Shown one piece after another: positions 8,979 to 18,117 of a stretch of DNA of 64,000 bases. The notes below the pieces were generated by a model, which ran no database searches, was not told the DNA's origin, and saw only the letters and a list, made by a program, of their open reading frames with translations. The number at the start of each line of letters is the position of its first letter. Position 1 is the first letter of the stretch. Origin of the DNA: Planococcus maritimus (lineage in GTDB: Bacteria > Bacillota > Bacilli > Bacillales_A > Planococcaceae); assembly GCF_001687625.2 (NCBI RefSeq), contig NZ_CP016538.2:1332501-1396500 (forward strand), in the 5' to 3' direction. The position numbers were made by a program, and so were the translations under genes.

Positions 8979-10670
8979 ATGTCCGAAAAACCATGGTTAG
9001 CCCATTATCCGGAGGAAGTGCCGCACACGCTCACATACCCAAGCATGCCGGTTCAGGAATATTTGACGAAAGCCTATGAAGACTTTCCACAGAAAACCGC
9101 CATTCATTTCCTAGGCAGGGAACTTAGCTACGAAGAGTTATACGAGTCTGCTATGAAGATGGCCAATTACCTTCAAAAGCTCGGTATTCAAAAAGGCGAT
9201 CGGGTCTCCATCATGCTGCCAAACTGCCCGCAGGCGGTCATCAGTTTTTACGGAATTCTTTACGCTGGGGGAGTCGTCGTCATGACCAATCCGCTTTATA
9301 CCGAGCGGGAAATCTCCTACCAAATGAAAGATTCCGGTGCTAAGGCCATCATTGCGTTAGATATTTTATTTCCGCGGATTAACAAAGTGATCAAAGAAAC
9401 GGAACTTGAAAATGTTATCGTCACGGGCATCAAGGATTATCTGACATTCCCGAAAAATCTAGTGTATCCGTTCATCCAGAAAAAACAATACGGGATGACG
9501 GTGAAAGTCGAACATCGGGGAATTAATCACCTCTTTACGGAAATCATGAAAACAGCCTCACCGCAAATTACGAAGCCGCCATTCGATTTTGATGAAGATC
9601 TCGCGCTATTGCAGTATACCGGAGGCACAACCGGATCGCCAAAAGGCGTTATGCTAACCCATCGAAACCTCATCTCCAATGCAACGATGTGTGACGCATG
9701 GTTGTACAAATCGACGCGCGGAGAAGAGACCATCATGGGAATCATCCCATTGTTCCATGTATATGGCTTGACGACAGTCTTGATCTTATCCGTGATGCAG
9801 GGCAATAAGATGGTGCTATTGCCAAAATTCGATCCGGAACAAGCCCTGAAAACCATCAATAAGCAAAAGCCGACATTGTTCCCTGGCGCACCGACGCTTT
9901 ACATCGGATTATTAAACCATCCGGATATTCAAAAATACGACCTCTCTTCCATTGAAGCATGCTTGAGTGGCTCAGCGCCGCTGCCAACGGAAGTACAGGA
10001 GAAATTTGAACGCATTACAGGAGGCAAGCTTGTCGAAGGTTATGGCCTAACTGAGACATCTCCAGTAAGTCATTCAAATCTCGTCTGGGGCGACCGGACA
10101 AAAGGTTCGATCGGCATGCCTTACCCAGACACAGACTGCGAAATTTTCCTTCCTGGAACAACCGATCCAGTGCCGAACGGGCAGATCGGGGAAATCGCCA
10201 TCAAGGGTCCTCAAGTGATGAAAGGCTATTGGAACCGGCCGGATGCGACAGCAGCAACAATTGTCGATGGCTGGTTGTTGACCGGAGACCTTGGCTATAT
10301 GAATGACGAAGGGCAATTCTTTATCGTCGATCGGAAAAAAGACATGATCATCGCTGGAGGGTTCAATATTTATCCGAGAGAAATCGAAGAAGTGCTGTAT
10401 GAACACGAAGCGATACAGGAATGTGTCGTCGCCGGAATCCCGGATCCGTACCGTGGCGAGACGGTTAAGGCATACATCGTGCTAAAAGAAGGGTATACTG
10501 TGACAGAAGAACAACTGGATAAACATTGTCGCGAAAACCTGGCTGCCTTTAAAGTGCCGCGCATCTACGAGTTCCGTAATGAACTTCCGAAGACGGCAGT
10601 GGGCAAGATTTTGCGCAGATCCTTAGTGGATGAAGAAATCGCTAAACGCGATGAAGCAATTCCTTCCTGA
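8979..10670 (+). CDS. lcfA: Long-chain acyl-CoA synthetase
   Basis: ATP-dependent fatty acid:CoA ligase that activates long-chain fatty acids for beta-oxidation. It has 563 residues. The AMP-binding P-loop-like motif YTGGTTGSPKGVMLTH lies at about 213-228. The FACS motif is GWLLTGDLGYMNDEG and DRKKDMI (about 428-455). The C-terminal lysine is in LPKTAVGKILRR. The ATG has a GAGGGGGAGG site. It is first in lcfA-fadR-fadB-etfB-etfA, the same order as in B. subtilis, and is controlled by the cre-overlapped promoter. Confidence 0.96.
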   Translation: MSEKPWLAHYPEEVPHTLTYPSMPVQEYLTKAYEDFPQKTAIHFLGRELSYEELYESAMKMANYLQKLGIQKGDRVSIMLPNCPQAVISFYGILYAGGVVVMTNPLYTEREISYQMKDSGAKAIIALDILFPRINKVIKETELENVIVTGIKDYLTFPKNLVYPFIQKKQYGMTVKVEHRGINHLFTEIMKTASPQITKPPFDFDEDLALLQYTGGTTGSPKGVMLTHRNLISNATMCDAWLYKSTRGEETIMGIIPLFHVYGLTTVLILSVMQGNKMVLLPKFDPEQALKTINKQKPTLFPGAPTLYIGLLNHPDIQKYDLSSIEACLSGSAPLPTEVQEKFERITGGKLVEGYGLTETSPVSHSNLVWGDRTKGSIGMPYPDTDCEIFLPGTTDPVPNGQIGEIAIKGPQVMKGYWNRPDATAATIVDGWLLTGDLGYMNDEGQFFIVDRKKDMIIAGGFNIYPREIEEVLYEHEAIQECVVAGIPDPYRGETVKAYIVLKEGYTVTEEQLDKHCRENLAAFKVPRIYEFRNELPKTAVGKILRRSLVDEEIAKRDEAIPS

Positions 10671-10683
10671 CCTAGGCAAAAGC

Positions 10684-10712
10684 TTGACACAAATTAAACT
10701 AAACGATAATAT
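10684..10712 (+). promoter_or_regulatory. Candidate promoter of fadR-fadB-etfBA
   Basis: TTGACA at 10684-10689 is followed, 17 bases later, by TAATAT at 10707-10712 (or GATAAT at 10705 with 15). The operator lies just downstream. Confidence 0.65.
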
Positions 10713-10755
10713 GAAAATATGAATGAATCGCCATTCATATTTTCATATTTTTTTT
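10711..10755 (+). promoter_or_regulatory. FadR operator embedded in a perfect 15-bp inverted repeat with T run
   Basis: The arms ATGAAAATATGAATG (10711-10725) and CATTCATATTTTCAT (10732-10746) are perfectly complementary around a 6-base loop. The centre, 10720-10737, matches 16 of 18 positions of the B. subtilis FadR box TGAATGAMTANTCATTCA. A run of eight T residues follows (10748-10755), so the same palindrome can also form an intrinsic terminator for lcfA read-through. Confidence 0.75.
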
Positions 10756-10768
10756 GGGTGGTGACAGG

Positions 10769-11353
10769 ATGGTAAAAAAGGATAAACCGAAATATAAGCA
10801 AATCATCGACGCTGCGGTCATCGTCATCGCAGAGAATGGTTACCACCAAGCGCAAGTTTCGAAAATTGCCAAGCAAGCAGGTGTAGCAGACGGGACAATA
10901 TATTTGTATTTCAAGAATAAAGAAGACATTCTCATTTCTGTCTTCGAAGAGAAGATGGGCGTATTCGTCAGTGAGTTGGAGAAAATTATCGCGAAAGACG
11001 AAAGCGCCGCGGATCAGCTTGGCATGATGATCAATAGCCATTTCAATTTGCTCGCGAGCGATCTTCACTTAGCGATTGTGACACAGCTTGAATTGCGGCA
11101 ATCCAATCACGACATCCGCATGAAGATTAATAATGTATTGCGAGGCTATTTAAAATTAATGGATCGGATTTTGGTCAGCGGCATCGAGTCGGGAGAATTT
11201 GATCAAAATATGGATATTCGTTTAGCTCGCCAGATGGTTTTTGGTACAATGGATGAGACCATTACTACATGGGTGATGAACGATCACAAATATGATTTGG
11301 TCGAACTCGCACCGAAAGTGCAGCGCTTATTGCTTAAAGGCATGCAAGCGTAA
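10769..11353 (+). CDS. fadR: TetR-family fatty-acid degradation regulator
   Basis: TetR-type repressor of fatty-acid beta-oxidation genes, released by long-chain acyl-CoA in B. subtilis. Started at ATG 10769 it has 194 residues, the length of B. subtilis FadR, with GGTGG about 7 bases upstream; a TTG at 10754 lies inside the T run and is unlikely. The helix-turn-helix covers about residues 8-50 (IIDAAVIVIAENGYHQ, then ISKIAKQAGVADGTIYLYF-type sequence). The rest is the helical ligand-binding domain. A FadR-type operator lies directly upstream, which suggests autoregulation. Confidence 0.93.
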   Translation: MVKKDKPKYKQIIDAAVIVIAENGYHQAQVSKIAKQAGVADGTIYLYFKNKEDILISVFEEKMGVFVSELEKIIAKDESAADQLGMMINSHFNLLASDLHLAIVTQLELRQSNHDIRMKINNVLRGYLKLMDRILVSGIESGEFDQNMDIRLARQMVFGTMDETITTWVMNDHKYDLVELAPKVQRLLLKGMQA

Positions 11354-11371
11354 AAGGGAGGGGATGAGCAG

Positions 11372-12145
11372 GTGGAATTTATCAGCTGGAAAAAAGAAGA
11401 CGGGGTTGCGATTGCAACAATCAACCGGCCGCCGGCAAATGCGTTGTCTCGCGCGCTGATTTTAGAAGTCGATGCACTTCTAGATGAAGTGGAAAATGAT
11501 TCAGATGTTCGTGCCATCGTTTTGCACGGGGAAGGGCGCTTCTTCTCTGCTGGAGCCGACATCAAAGAGTTCACGCAAGTAACATCAGGGGAAGAATTTT
11601 CAAAACTGTCGGCTAGTGGCCAAGCTGTTTTTGAACGCGTGGAAACCTTCCACAAGCCGGTCATCGCAGCTATCCACGGGGCAGCGCTCGGCGGAGGTTT
11701 AGAGCTTGCGATGAGTTGCCATATGCGTTTTGTTACAGAAAATGCTAAACTGGGATTGCCGGAACTTCAACTGGGTTTGATTCCAGGATTTGCCGGAACA
11801 CAGCGCTTGCCACGTTACGTCGGAGTGGCTAAGGCTGCTGAAATGCTCTTAACGAGTGATCCGATTACAGGCACAGAAGCGGTGCAGCTTGGCCTTGCGA
11901 ACCGTGCTTACGGCGAAGAAGAACTTTTTTCGCAAACGCTTTCAATTGCGAAGAAAATTGCGAAAAAAAGTCCGGTATCTGTCAAAGCAGCGATCGACAT
12001 GCTTCAGTATTCGAAGCGCGGCGCTTTTGAAGAAGGAGTCAAGGCGGAAGCGGACTCATTTGGTACAGTTTTTGTATCAGAAGACGCGAAAGAAGGCATT
12101 AGCGCTTTCCTGGAAAAACGCGAAGCACAATTTAAAGGGAAATAA
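11372..12145 (+). CDS. fadB: Enoyl-CoA hydratase
   Basis: Crotonase-family enoyl-CoA hydratase that hydrates trans-2-enoyl-CoA in beta-oxidation. It has 257 residues with a GTG start and a GGGAGGGG site. The oxyanion-hole and binding segments are SAGADIKEF (about 65-73) and [20 protein letters not shown] (about 97-116). The catalytic glutamates are expected in ALGGGLELA and in [20 protein letters not shown]. Located 18 bases after fadR in the fatty-acid block. The dehydrogenases and thiolase of the pathway are not in this window. Confidence 0.93.
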   Translation: MEFISWKKEDGVAIATINRPPANALSRALILEVDALLDEVENDSDVRAIVLHGEGRFFSAGADIKEFTQVTSGEEFSKLSASGQAVFERVETFHKPVIAAIHGAALGGGLELAMSCHMRFVTENAKLGLPELQLGLIPGFAGTQRLPRYVGVAKAAEMLLTSDPITGTEAVQLGLANRAYGEEELFSQTLSIAKKIAKKSPVSVKAAIDMLQYSKRGAFEEGVKAEADSFGTVFVSEDAKEGISAFLEKREAQFKGK

Positions 12146-12165
12146 TACTTGGGAGGTTTACGTTC

Positions 12166-12939
12166 ATGAACATTTATGTATTAGTAAAACGTACGTTTGA
12201 CACAGAAGAAAAGCTGGTTGTTTCCGGTGGCCAGATTCAAGAAGATGGCGCTGAATTCATCATCAACCCATATGACGAGTATGCGATCGAAGAGGCCATT
12301 ACGGTCCGCGACGCTCACGGCGGCGAAGTGACAGTGGTCACGATCGGCGACGAGGAAGCTGAAAAACAATTGCGCACAGCACTGGCGATGGGCGCTGACA
12401 AAGCGGTCTTGATCAATACAGAAGACGATGTGGAGGAAATGGACCAGTCTACGGCAGCTTACATACTGGCAGAGTACTTGAAAGACAAAGAAGCGGACTT
12501 GATCCTTGCAGGGAACGTAGCGATCGATGGCGGTTCCGGACAAGTCGGGCCGCGTGTAGCAGATCTTTTGGACATCAACTATGTGACAACGATCACGAGC
12601 CTTGAAATCGAAGGCGAAACAGTGAAAATCGTTCGTGACATCGAAGGGGACGCAGAAGAGTTGGAAACTTCTTTGCCTCTATTGGTTACAGCTCAGCAAG
12701 GCTTGAACGAGCCGCGCTATCCTTCACTTCCAGGGATCATGAAAGCGAAGAAAAAGCCGCTTGAAGAGCTGGAACTCGATGATTTGGATATCGATGAAGA
12801 GGATGTAGAAGCGAAAACGGAAACAATCGAAGTTTACTTGCCACCGAAAAAACAAGCCGGCCGTATTTTGGAAGGCGAAATTCCAAGCCAAGTTTCTGAA
12901 CTTGTCAGCTTGCTTCGCTCTGAAGCGAAAGTTATATAA
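12166..12939 (+). CDS. etfB: Electron transfer flavoprotein beta subunit
   Basis: Beta subunit of the ETF heterodimer that carries electrons from acyl-CoA dehydrogenase to the respiratory chain. It has 257 residues and starts MNIYVLVKRTFDTEEK. It contains the AMP-binding region and the signature (LILAGNVAIDGGSGQVGPRVADLL, about residues 110-133) typical of EtfB. It is followed by etfA after 48 bases and preceded by fadB after 20, so the genes form one operon. Confidence 0.95.
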   Translation: MNIYVLVKRTFDTEEKLVVSGGQIQEDGAEFIINPYDEYAIEEAITVRDAHGGEVTVVTIGDEEAEKQLRTALAMGADKAVLINTEDDVEEMDQSTAAYILAEYLKDKEADLILAGNVAIDGGSGQVGPRVADLLDINYVTTITSLEIEGETVKIVRDIEGDAEELETSLPLLVTAQQGLNEPRYPSLPGIMKAKKKPLEELELDDLDIDEEDVEAKTETIEVYLPPKKQAGRILEGEIPSQVSELVSLLRSEAKVI

Positions 12940-12987
12940 ACGTACGCCACATTTATTTTTCACATCTACTTAGGGGGTTAACGGACT

Positions 12988-13956
12988 ATGTCGAAAAAAG
13001 TATTAGTATTGGGCGAAACGCGTGAAGGCGCTTTGCGCAACGTATCATTTGAAGCAATTGCCGCAGCCAAGAAAATTTCAGGCGGCGGAGAAGTCGTCGC
13101 TGTCCTGCTCGGTGAAGCGGTAAGCGAATTTGGAAACGAATTGGTAGCATATGGCGCAGACCGCGTCATCACTGTTGAACATCCACACTTGAAATCCTAT
13201 ACATCTGACGGCTATGGCCAAGCATTCATGGCGGTCGTTGACCAGGAACAGCCAGAAGCGATTGTCTTCGGTCATACGGCAGTTGGAAAAGACCTATCGC
13301 CGAAAATTGCATCGAAATTGCAAACTGGTTTGATCTCAGATGTTACGGATATCGAAGGGGAAGGCGCTGACGCTGTCTTTATCCGCCCGATCTATTCCGG
13401 GAAAGCTTTTGAAAAAGTGAAGCTGAAAGAAGACGGTGTAGTCTTCATCAGCGTGCGTCCGAATAACATTGCGCCACTTGAGCGCGAAGAGCGTTCTGGC
13501 GACGTATCGAGCTTGTCAGTCGATATCACGAACTTACGCACGATCATCAAAAACGTCGTCCGCAAATCCGCAGAAGGCGTAGATCTTTCTGAAGCGAAAG
13601 TCATTATCGCTGGCGGACGCGGCGTCAAGAGCAAGGATGGCTTTGGCCCATTGCAAGAACTAGCTGACCTTCTCGGCGGCGCTGTCGGTGCATCACGCGG
13701 TGCGTGTGACGCAGATTATTGCGATTATTCCTTGCAGATCGGACAGACGGGGAAAGTCGTTACACCAGATTTATACATCGCAGCAGGTATCTCCGGCGCG
13801 ATTCAGCACATGGCGGGAATGTCCAACTCCAAAGTCATCGTCGCAATCAACAAAGACCCTGAAGCGAATATCTTCAAAGTAGCCGATTACGGAATCGTCG
13901 GAGACCTATTCGACGTTATCCCGTTGCTCACAGAAGAGTTCAAGAAAGTTATGTAA
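12988..13956 (+). CDS. etfA: Electron transfer flavoprotein alpha subunit
   Basis: Alpha subunit of ETF and carrier of the FAD. It has 322 residues. The C-terminal FAD-binding domain is clear: AGGRGVKSKDGFG (about 209-221), VGASRGACDADYC (about 233-245), IGQTGKVV, then ISGAIQHMAGM and VAINKDPEANIF. The ribosome site is AGGGGGT. It is the last gene of the fatty-acid block, and a strong terminator follows. Confidence 0.96.
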   Translation: MSKKVLVLGETREGALRNVSFEAIAAAKKISGGGEVVAVLLGEAVSEFGNELVAYGADRVITVEHPHLKSYTSDGYGQAFMAVVDQEQPEAIVFGHTAVGKDLSPKIASKLQTGLISDVTDIEGEGADAVFIRPIYSGKAFEKVKLKEDGVVFISVRPNNIAPLEREERSGDVSSLSVDITNLRTIIKNVVRKSAEGVDLSEAKVIIAGGRGVKSKDGFGPLQELADLLGGAVGASRGACDADYCDYSLQIGQTGKVVTPDLYIAAGISGAIQHMAGMSNSKVIVAINKDPEANIFKVADYGIVGDLFDVIPLLTEEFKKVM

Positions 13957-13962
13957 TCACAG

Positions 13963-13991
13963 CAGCCCGCAAATTAGCGGGCTGTTTTTTT
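13963..13991 (+). terminator. Terminator after etfA
   Basis: CAGCCCGC and GCGGGCTG form a perfect 8-base-pair stem followed by seven T residues. The remaining 170 bases before trxA hold only the trxA promoter and no convincing gene. Confidence 0.93.
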
Positions 13992-14116
13992 CTGCCACTG
14001 TAGCGGAATCTCCCTGACTTTAAATACATGGACCGCATCAATTCCAGGCAGTTTAACGGCATCGACAGCCGGGTATGGAAGGACTAGGCAAATAAATAGC
14101 TAGCGGAAATCACGTC

Positions 14117-14125
14117 TGCTATAAT
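14117..14125 (+). promoter_or_regulatory. Extended -10 promoter of trxA
   Basis: TGCTATAAT is a consensus extended -10 element 40 bases upstream of the trxA start. No good -35 is visible. Confidence 0.65.
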
Positions 14126-14164
14126 CGAAATATAGTTTGGTTATCACTTAAGGAGGAATTATAC

Positions 14165-14479
14165 ATGGCAATCGTTAAAGGTACAGATCAGAATTTCAAA
14201 CAAGAAGTTTCAGAAGGACTCGTATTGGTAGACTTTTGGGCTGCATGGTGCGGACCTTGTAAAATGATCGCTCCAGTTCTTGAAGAACTTGATTCAGACA
14301 TGGACGACAAAGTGAAAATCGTAAAAGTGGATGTTGATGAAAACCAACAAACAGCTAGCGAATACGGCATCATGTCCATCCCGACACTTCTTTTCATGAA
14401 AAACGGCGAAACGGTCGATAAAGTTGTCGGCTTCCGTCCAAAAGAAGCTTTGGCTGAATTGGTTGAAAAACACGCATAA
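14165..14479 (+). CDS. trxA: Thioredoxin
   Basis: Cytoplasmic thiol-disulfide oxidoreductase. It has 104 residues with the active site WCGPCK (Cys29 and Cys32), the cis-proline loop MSIPTLLF, and the conserved Asp23 in VDFWA. The start has AAGGAGGAA. It has its own promoter and a strong terminator, so it is a single-gene transcript. Position between etfA and uvrC as in B. subtilis. Confidence 0.98.
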   Translation: MAIVKGTDQNFKQEVSEGLVLVDFWAAWCGPCKMIAPVLEELDSDMDDKVKIVKVDVDENQQTASEYGIMSIPTLLFMKNGETVDKVVGFRPKEALAELVEKHA

Positions 14480-14486
14480 TTCCAAA

Positions 14487-14518
14487 ACCGGGTCCCATTC
14501 GTGGAACCCGGTTTTTTA
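14487..14518 (+). terminator. Terminator after trxA
   Basis: AAAACCGGGTCCCA pairs with TGGAACCCGGTTTT around a TTCG loop and runs into six T residues. Confidence 0.93.
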
Positions 14519-14532
14519 AATAGGGTGAGAAA

Positions 14533-16326
14533 ATGAAAAATGAGATGATTCAACATAAATTAGCGGTATTGCCGGATCAGCCGGGTTGCTATTTGATGAA
14601 AGATCGACAAGGGACAATCATCTATGTGGGCAAGGCGAAAGTGCTGAAAAACCGTGTGCGTTCTTATTTTACGGGCAGCCACGATACAAAAACGCAGCGC
14701 CTTGTTAACGAGATCGAGGATTTCGAATACATCGTTACGTCTTCTGACAAAGAAGCCTTGATTCTCGAATTGACCTTGATCAAAAAGCATGATCCGAAAT
14801 ACAATATCCGGTTAAAAGACAATAAGACCTATCCGTATTTGAAAATTACGGGCGAGCGGCATCCGAAACTGGTCATTACCCGTCAAGTCAAAAAAGACAA
14901 AGGTAAATATTTTGGCCCTTATCCGAATGCCTACGCTGCTAGCGAAACGAAAAAGCTGCTGGACCGGTTGTATCCGCTCCGCAAATGCCATACGATGCCG
15001 GACCGTGTTTGTCTGTACTATCATCTCGGCCAATGCCTAGCACCTTGTGTTAAGCCGGTGGAGAAAGACACGTATAAGGAAATGATCGATGGCATCAGCC
15101 GTTTTCTCAACGGCGGCTTTCGTGAAGTCAAGCAAGACCTGACGGAGAAGATGAGTGAGGCGGCGGAGAATCTGGAGTTCGAACGGGCAAAAGAATACCG
15201 CGACCAAATCAGCCACATCGAATCGGTCATGGAAAAACAGAAAATGGCGATGAACGATTTCACCAACCGTGACGTTTTCGCTTACGCGGTCGATAAAGGG
15301 TGGATATGCATACAGGTCTTCTTCGTGCGACAAGGAAAGCTGATCGAACGCGAAGTTTCGATGTTTCCTTTATACCGAGACCCGGATGAGGAATTTTTGA
15401 CTTTCCTTGGACAGTTTTATGAAAAACCGGACCATATCAAGCCAAACGAAATCTTGCTGCAAGAAGCTGAAGATGAAGAATTCCTGAAAGAATGGCTCGG
15501 GGCGAAAGTACTTGTCCCGCAACGTGGCAAGAAAAAAGATTTGGTGCAACTCGCGCAAAAAAATGCGGAAATTGCCATCAAGGAAAAATTCCAGCTGCTC
15601 GAGCGCCAGGAAGAGCGGACGGTCGGTGCTTGCAACGAACTGGGCGAAGCAATGAATATCCACACGCCTTTGCGTATCGAAGCATTCGATAACTCTCATA
15701 TTCAAGGAGCGGATGCCGTATCTGCGATGGTTGTCTTCATTGACGGCAAACCATCGAAGAAAGATTACCGCAAATATAAAACGCGCTCTGCCCAAAAGCC
15801 CGATGATTATGCAGCCATGCGTGAAGTGGTTCGCAGGCGTTATAGCCGCGTGCTGAAAGATGGCCTGCCCTTGCCTGACTTGATCATTATCGACGGTGGC
15901 AAAGGCCAGATTGAATCGGCACGCGAAATCGTTGAAGACGAACTCGGCCTCGACATCCCAATCGCAGGTCTCGCTAAAGATGCCAAGCACCAAACTTCCC
16001 AGTTGCTGTACGGCAACCCAATCGAGATGGTGGAACTTAAACGCACAAGCGAAGCATTTTATTTATTGCAGCGCATACAAGATGAAGTCCACCGATTCGT
16101 CATCACGTTCCACCGCCAATTGCGCGGCAAGAATTCGATTCAATCCGCACTCGACGGTCTGCAAGGTGTCGGGCCGAAGCGCAAGCAACAATTGTTGAAG
16201 CATTTTGGGTCGGTGCGAAAAATCAAAGAAGCGAATGCTGCGGAAATCCAACAGGCAGGTATTCCCGAGAAGCTGGCCGCAGAAATCGAACAGCATTTTA
16301 AGGAACAGCCGTTGCAACAAGAATAA
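14533..16326 (+). CDS. uvrC: Excinuclease ABC subunit C
   Basis: UvrC makes both incisions in nucleotide excision repair together with UvrB. It has 597 residues, typical length. The GIY-YIG nuclease domain is at the N-terminus ([19 protein letters not shown], residues about 18-36). The UVR motif that contacts UvrB is at about 200-235 ([17 protein letters not shown]). The RNase H-like C-terminal nuclease shows [10 protein letters not shown] and IIDGGKGQ. Two helix-hairpin-helix motifs close the protein ([18 protein letters not shown]). The lysC riboswitch follows without a terminator in between. Confidence 0.97.
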   Translation: MKNEMIQHKLAVLPDQPGCYLMKDRQGTIIYVGKAKVLKNRVRSYFTGSHDTKTQRLVNEIEDFEYIVTSSDKEALILELTLIKKHDPKYNIRLKDNKTYPYLKITGERHPKLVITRQVKKDKGKYFGPYPNAYAASETKKLLDRLYPLRKCHTMPDRVCLYYHLGQCLAPCVKPVEKDTYKEMIDGISRFLNGGFREVKQDLTEKMSEAAENLEFERAKEYRDQISHIESVMEKQKMAMNDFTNRDVFAYAVDKGWICIQVFFVRQGKLIEREVSMFPLYRDPDEEFLTFLGQFYEKPDHIKPNEILLQEAEDEEFLKEWLGAKVLVPQRGKKKDLVQLAQKNAEIAIKEKFQLLERQEERTVGACNELGEAMNIHTPLRIEAFDNSHIQGADAVSAMVVFIDGKPSKKDYRKYKTRSAQKPDDYAAMREVVRRRYSRVLKDGLPLPDLIIIDGGKGQIESAREIVEDELGLDIPIAGLAKDAKHQTSQLLYGNPIEMVELKRTSEAFYLLQRIQDEVHRFVITFHRQLRGKNSIQSALDGLQGVGPKRKQQLLKHFGSVRKIKEANAAEIQQAGIPEKLAAEIEQHFKEQPLQQE

Positions 16327-16340
16327 CTTCATGGTATTGT
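16312..16340 (+). promoter_or_regulatory. Promoter of lysC
   Basis: TTGCAA at 16312 and TATTGT at 16335 are 17 bases apart, with an extended TG. It overlaps the end of uvrC and drives the riboswitch leader. Confidence 0.6.
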
Positions 16341-16368
16341 AAGAACACAATTGAATCACTTTTGAAAA

Positions 16369-16540
16369 GTGATGATAGAGGAGCGGACGTCAAGAGTAAG
16401 CATTCCGAGATTTGCAGAATCTGCGAAGGATGCCGAAAGGGACGCCCGCCGAAGTTTACGTCGCACTGCTTGCGCGTATGCTGGTTCTGCATTTAAGAAA
16501 TGCAGGGCTGTCAGAGTTTAACTCTGGAGGGCTATCTCAC
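16369..16540 (+). ncRNA. Lysine riboswitch (L-box) aptamer
   Basis: The leader of lysC matches the L-box. The P1 helix pairs GTGA-GATAG (16369-16378) with CTATC-TCAC near 16532-16540. Conserved segments inside are GTCAAGAGTA, GCCGAAAGGGA, GCCGAAG, and the 3' GGGCTGTC...CTGGAGGGCTATC. Lysine binding is expected to favour the downstream terminator and shut off aspartokinase synthesis. Confidence 0.93.
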
Positions 16541-16568
16541 ATGGACGTTTGAAATCGTACATGAGAAG

Positions 16569-16609
16569 AGAGGTAGCTTGCCGGGCATTCGGCGAGTTGC
16601 CTCTTTTTT
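16569..16609 (+). terminator. Riboswitch-controlled terminator of lysC
   Basis: A 15-base-pair stem starting AGAGGTAGCTTGCCG, fully paired when G-U pairs are allowed, is followed by six T residues. It is the expression platform of the L-box. Confidence 0.9.
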
Positions 16610-16645
16610 GTTGAGGGCCACTTATCTTAAGTGGGAGTGGAGAGA

Positions 16646-17872
16646 ATGACAACAATCGTAATGAAATTTGGAGGGACGTCTGTGGCGTCACCTGACAAAA
16701 TCGTAGGCGTCGCAAAACGCGCCATCCGTGAAAAACAACAAGGCAAACGCGTCGTCATCGTCGTTTCCGCGATGGGCAAGACGACTGACACGCTGCTAGG
16801 CCTGGCGGGAGAGATTTCTGCTGAGCCGCCAAAGCGTGAAATGGACATGTTATTGGCAACTGGCGAACAAGTAACCATTTCGCTATTAGCGATGGCCTTT
16901 AAGCAGCTTGGCCATGATGCATTAAGCTTTACCGGGTGGCAGGCGGGAATCGAGACGGAATCGGTTCCGCGCAATGCGCGCATCGAAACCATCCACACTG
17001 AGCGTTTGGAAGAAGCGCTTGACCTGGGCTTGTTCTGCGTGGTCGCAGGGTTCCAAGGCGTCGATAAGAGCGGCAATATCACAACACTCGGCCGCGGTGG
17101 CTCCGATACAACTGCTGTGGCGCTTGCCGGCGCACTAGGCGCGGAAAAATGTGAGATTTATACGGACGTTGACGGAGTTTATACATCCGATCCCCGTTAT
17201 GTCACAGGCGCCCGCAAGCTCGAACAGATTTCATATGACGAAATGCTTGAACTGGCGAATTTGGGTGCGGGTGTACTTCATCCGCGCGCCGTGGAATTTG
17301 CTAAGAACAATCAAGTGCCCCTTTCTGTACGGGCCAGCTACTCGGATGAACCGGGGACTATCATTCAAGAGGTGATCACTGTGGAAAAAAATCTAATCGT
17401 GCGCGGTGTAGCATTTGAAAAAGACATCGCCCGCATTACTGTTAGTTACACGAAGCCGTTTAACGGGTCGCTCGCCAATATTTTCACGATCTTAGCGGAT
17501 CATTTGATCGATGTCGATATTATTGTACAGAGCATTAGCGAAGAGTTCCCGCCATCTGTTTCGTTCTCCATCAAAGAAGACAGCCTGGCAGAAGCGCAGC
17601 GCGTGTTGTCGGAAGCGCAAGAGCATATCGGCTATAACGCCATCGATATCGAAACCGGCTTGGCGAAAGTATCCATCGTCGGCTCTGGAATGGTATCGAA
17701 TCCAGGTGTCGCGGCGAAAATGTTCGACATTCTTCGCACGCAGGATGTGCCAGTGAAAATGGTCAGCACTTCAGAAATCAAAGTCTCTGTTGTCGTGCCG
17801 GCAAGCAAAATGGAGAGCTCAGCGAATGCGCTTCACGACGCATATGAACTAACGCCAGCCTCTGTCACATAA
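16646..17872 (+). CDS. lysC: Lysine-sensitive aspartokinase II
   Basis: Phosphorylates aspartate at the start of the lysine, threonine and methionine pathway. Started at ATG 16646 it has 408 residues, the same as B. subtilis LysC; GTG 16631 is a weaker choice. The kinase core opens with MKFGGTSVAS and includes VVSAMGKTTD and TLGRGGSDTTAVALA (about 148-162). Two ACT domains fill the C-terminal 160 residues (GVAFEKDIARITV and KVSIVGSGMVSNPGV). The gene carries an in-frame internal start for a separate beta subunit (see 17381) and is under lysine riboswitch control. Confidence 0.95.
   Translation: MTTIVMKFGGTSVASPDKIVGVAKRAIREKQQGKRVVIVVSAMGKTTDTLLGLAGEISAEPPKREMDMLLATGEQVTISLLAMAFKQLGHDALSFTGWQAGIETESVPRNARIETIHTERLEEALDLGLFCVVAGFQGVDKSGNITTLGRGGSDTTAVALAGALGAEKCEIYTDVDGVYTSDPRYVTGARKLEQISYDEMLELANLGAGVLHPRAVEFAKNNQVPLSVRASYSDEPGTIIQEVITVEKNLIVRGVAFEKDIARITVSYTKPFNGSLANIFTILADHLIDVDIIVQSISEEFPPSVSFSIKEDSLAEAQRVLSEAQEHIGYNAIDIETGLAKVSIVGSGMVSNPGVAAKMFDILRTQDVPVKMVSTSEIKVSVVVPASKMESSANALHDAYELTPASVT
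17381..17872 (+). CDS. lysC: Aspartokinase II beta subunit, internal in-frame start
   Basis: Codon 246 of lysC is a GTG preceded 6-7 bases upstream by AGAGGTG, a good ribosome site. Translation from it would yield a 163-residue protein consisting of the two ACT domains. B. subtilis LysC makes its beta subunit from an internal start at the same codon, where the start is ATG; here it is GTG. The site and spacing are seen; actual use is inferred. Confidence 0.65.
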   Translation: MEKNLIVRGVAFEKDIARITVSYTKPFNGSLANIFTILADHLIDVDIIVQSISEEFPPSVSFSIKEDSLAEAQRVLSEAQEHIGYNAIDIETGLAKVSIVGSGMVSNPGVAAKMFDILRTQDVPVKMVSTSEIKVSVVVPASKMESSANALHDAYELTPASVT

Positions 17873-17876
17873 GCGA

Positions 17877-17903
17877 AAAGCCCAGCCGAGCTGGGCTTTT
17901 TTC
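17877..17903 (+). terminator. Terminator after lysC
   Basis: AAAAGCCCAGC pairs with GCTGGGCTTTT around CGA and is followed by further T residues. Confidence 0.93.
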
Positions 17904-18117
17904 TGTTACTGATTGATTGTGTAAAGATTCACATTTTGTTCAAATTTGAAATCATGTCGCAGTGGTCCTATACGAGCTTATAAATACTCGAAACGGATGC
18001 CTGTATCTCGGCTGTTTCGAAATAAAAATATAGCTTTTCATGAATTCTTTCCTATTTACTATTTGCAAAAGACCCCTTAAACCCTAGATAGGAAGCGCTT
18101 AAAAACGCTCCCTTGCC
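17904..18117 (+). other. Gene-free stretch upstream of sdhC with a stem-loop
   Basis: No convincing ORF lies between the lysC terminator and the sdh promoter; the B. subtilis yslB gene, which I remember upstream of sdhC, is not here. A stem-loop at 17988-18020 pairs TCGAAAC-GCC with GGC-GTTTCGA. A cre-like sequence (11 of 14 positions) lies at about 18090-18103 with a weak GGAAGCG/CGCTCCC hairpin. Neither has a known role. Confidence 0.4.

Noticed and set aside
13974-14094. Minus-strand open stretch of about 40 codons between etfA and trxA that reads like protein (for example DAVKLPGIDAVHVFKV)
   Set aside because: No start codon or ribosome site, it shares its stop with the etfA terminator, and it is too short to assign; at most a gene remnant.
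15370-15993. 207-residue minus-strand ORF inside uvrC
   Set aside because: Antisense to conserved UvrC domains; composition follows the uvrC codon pattern.
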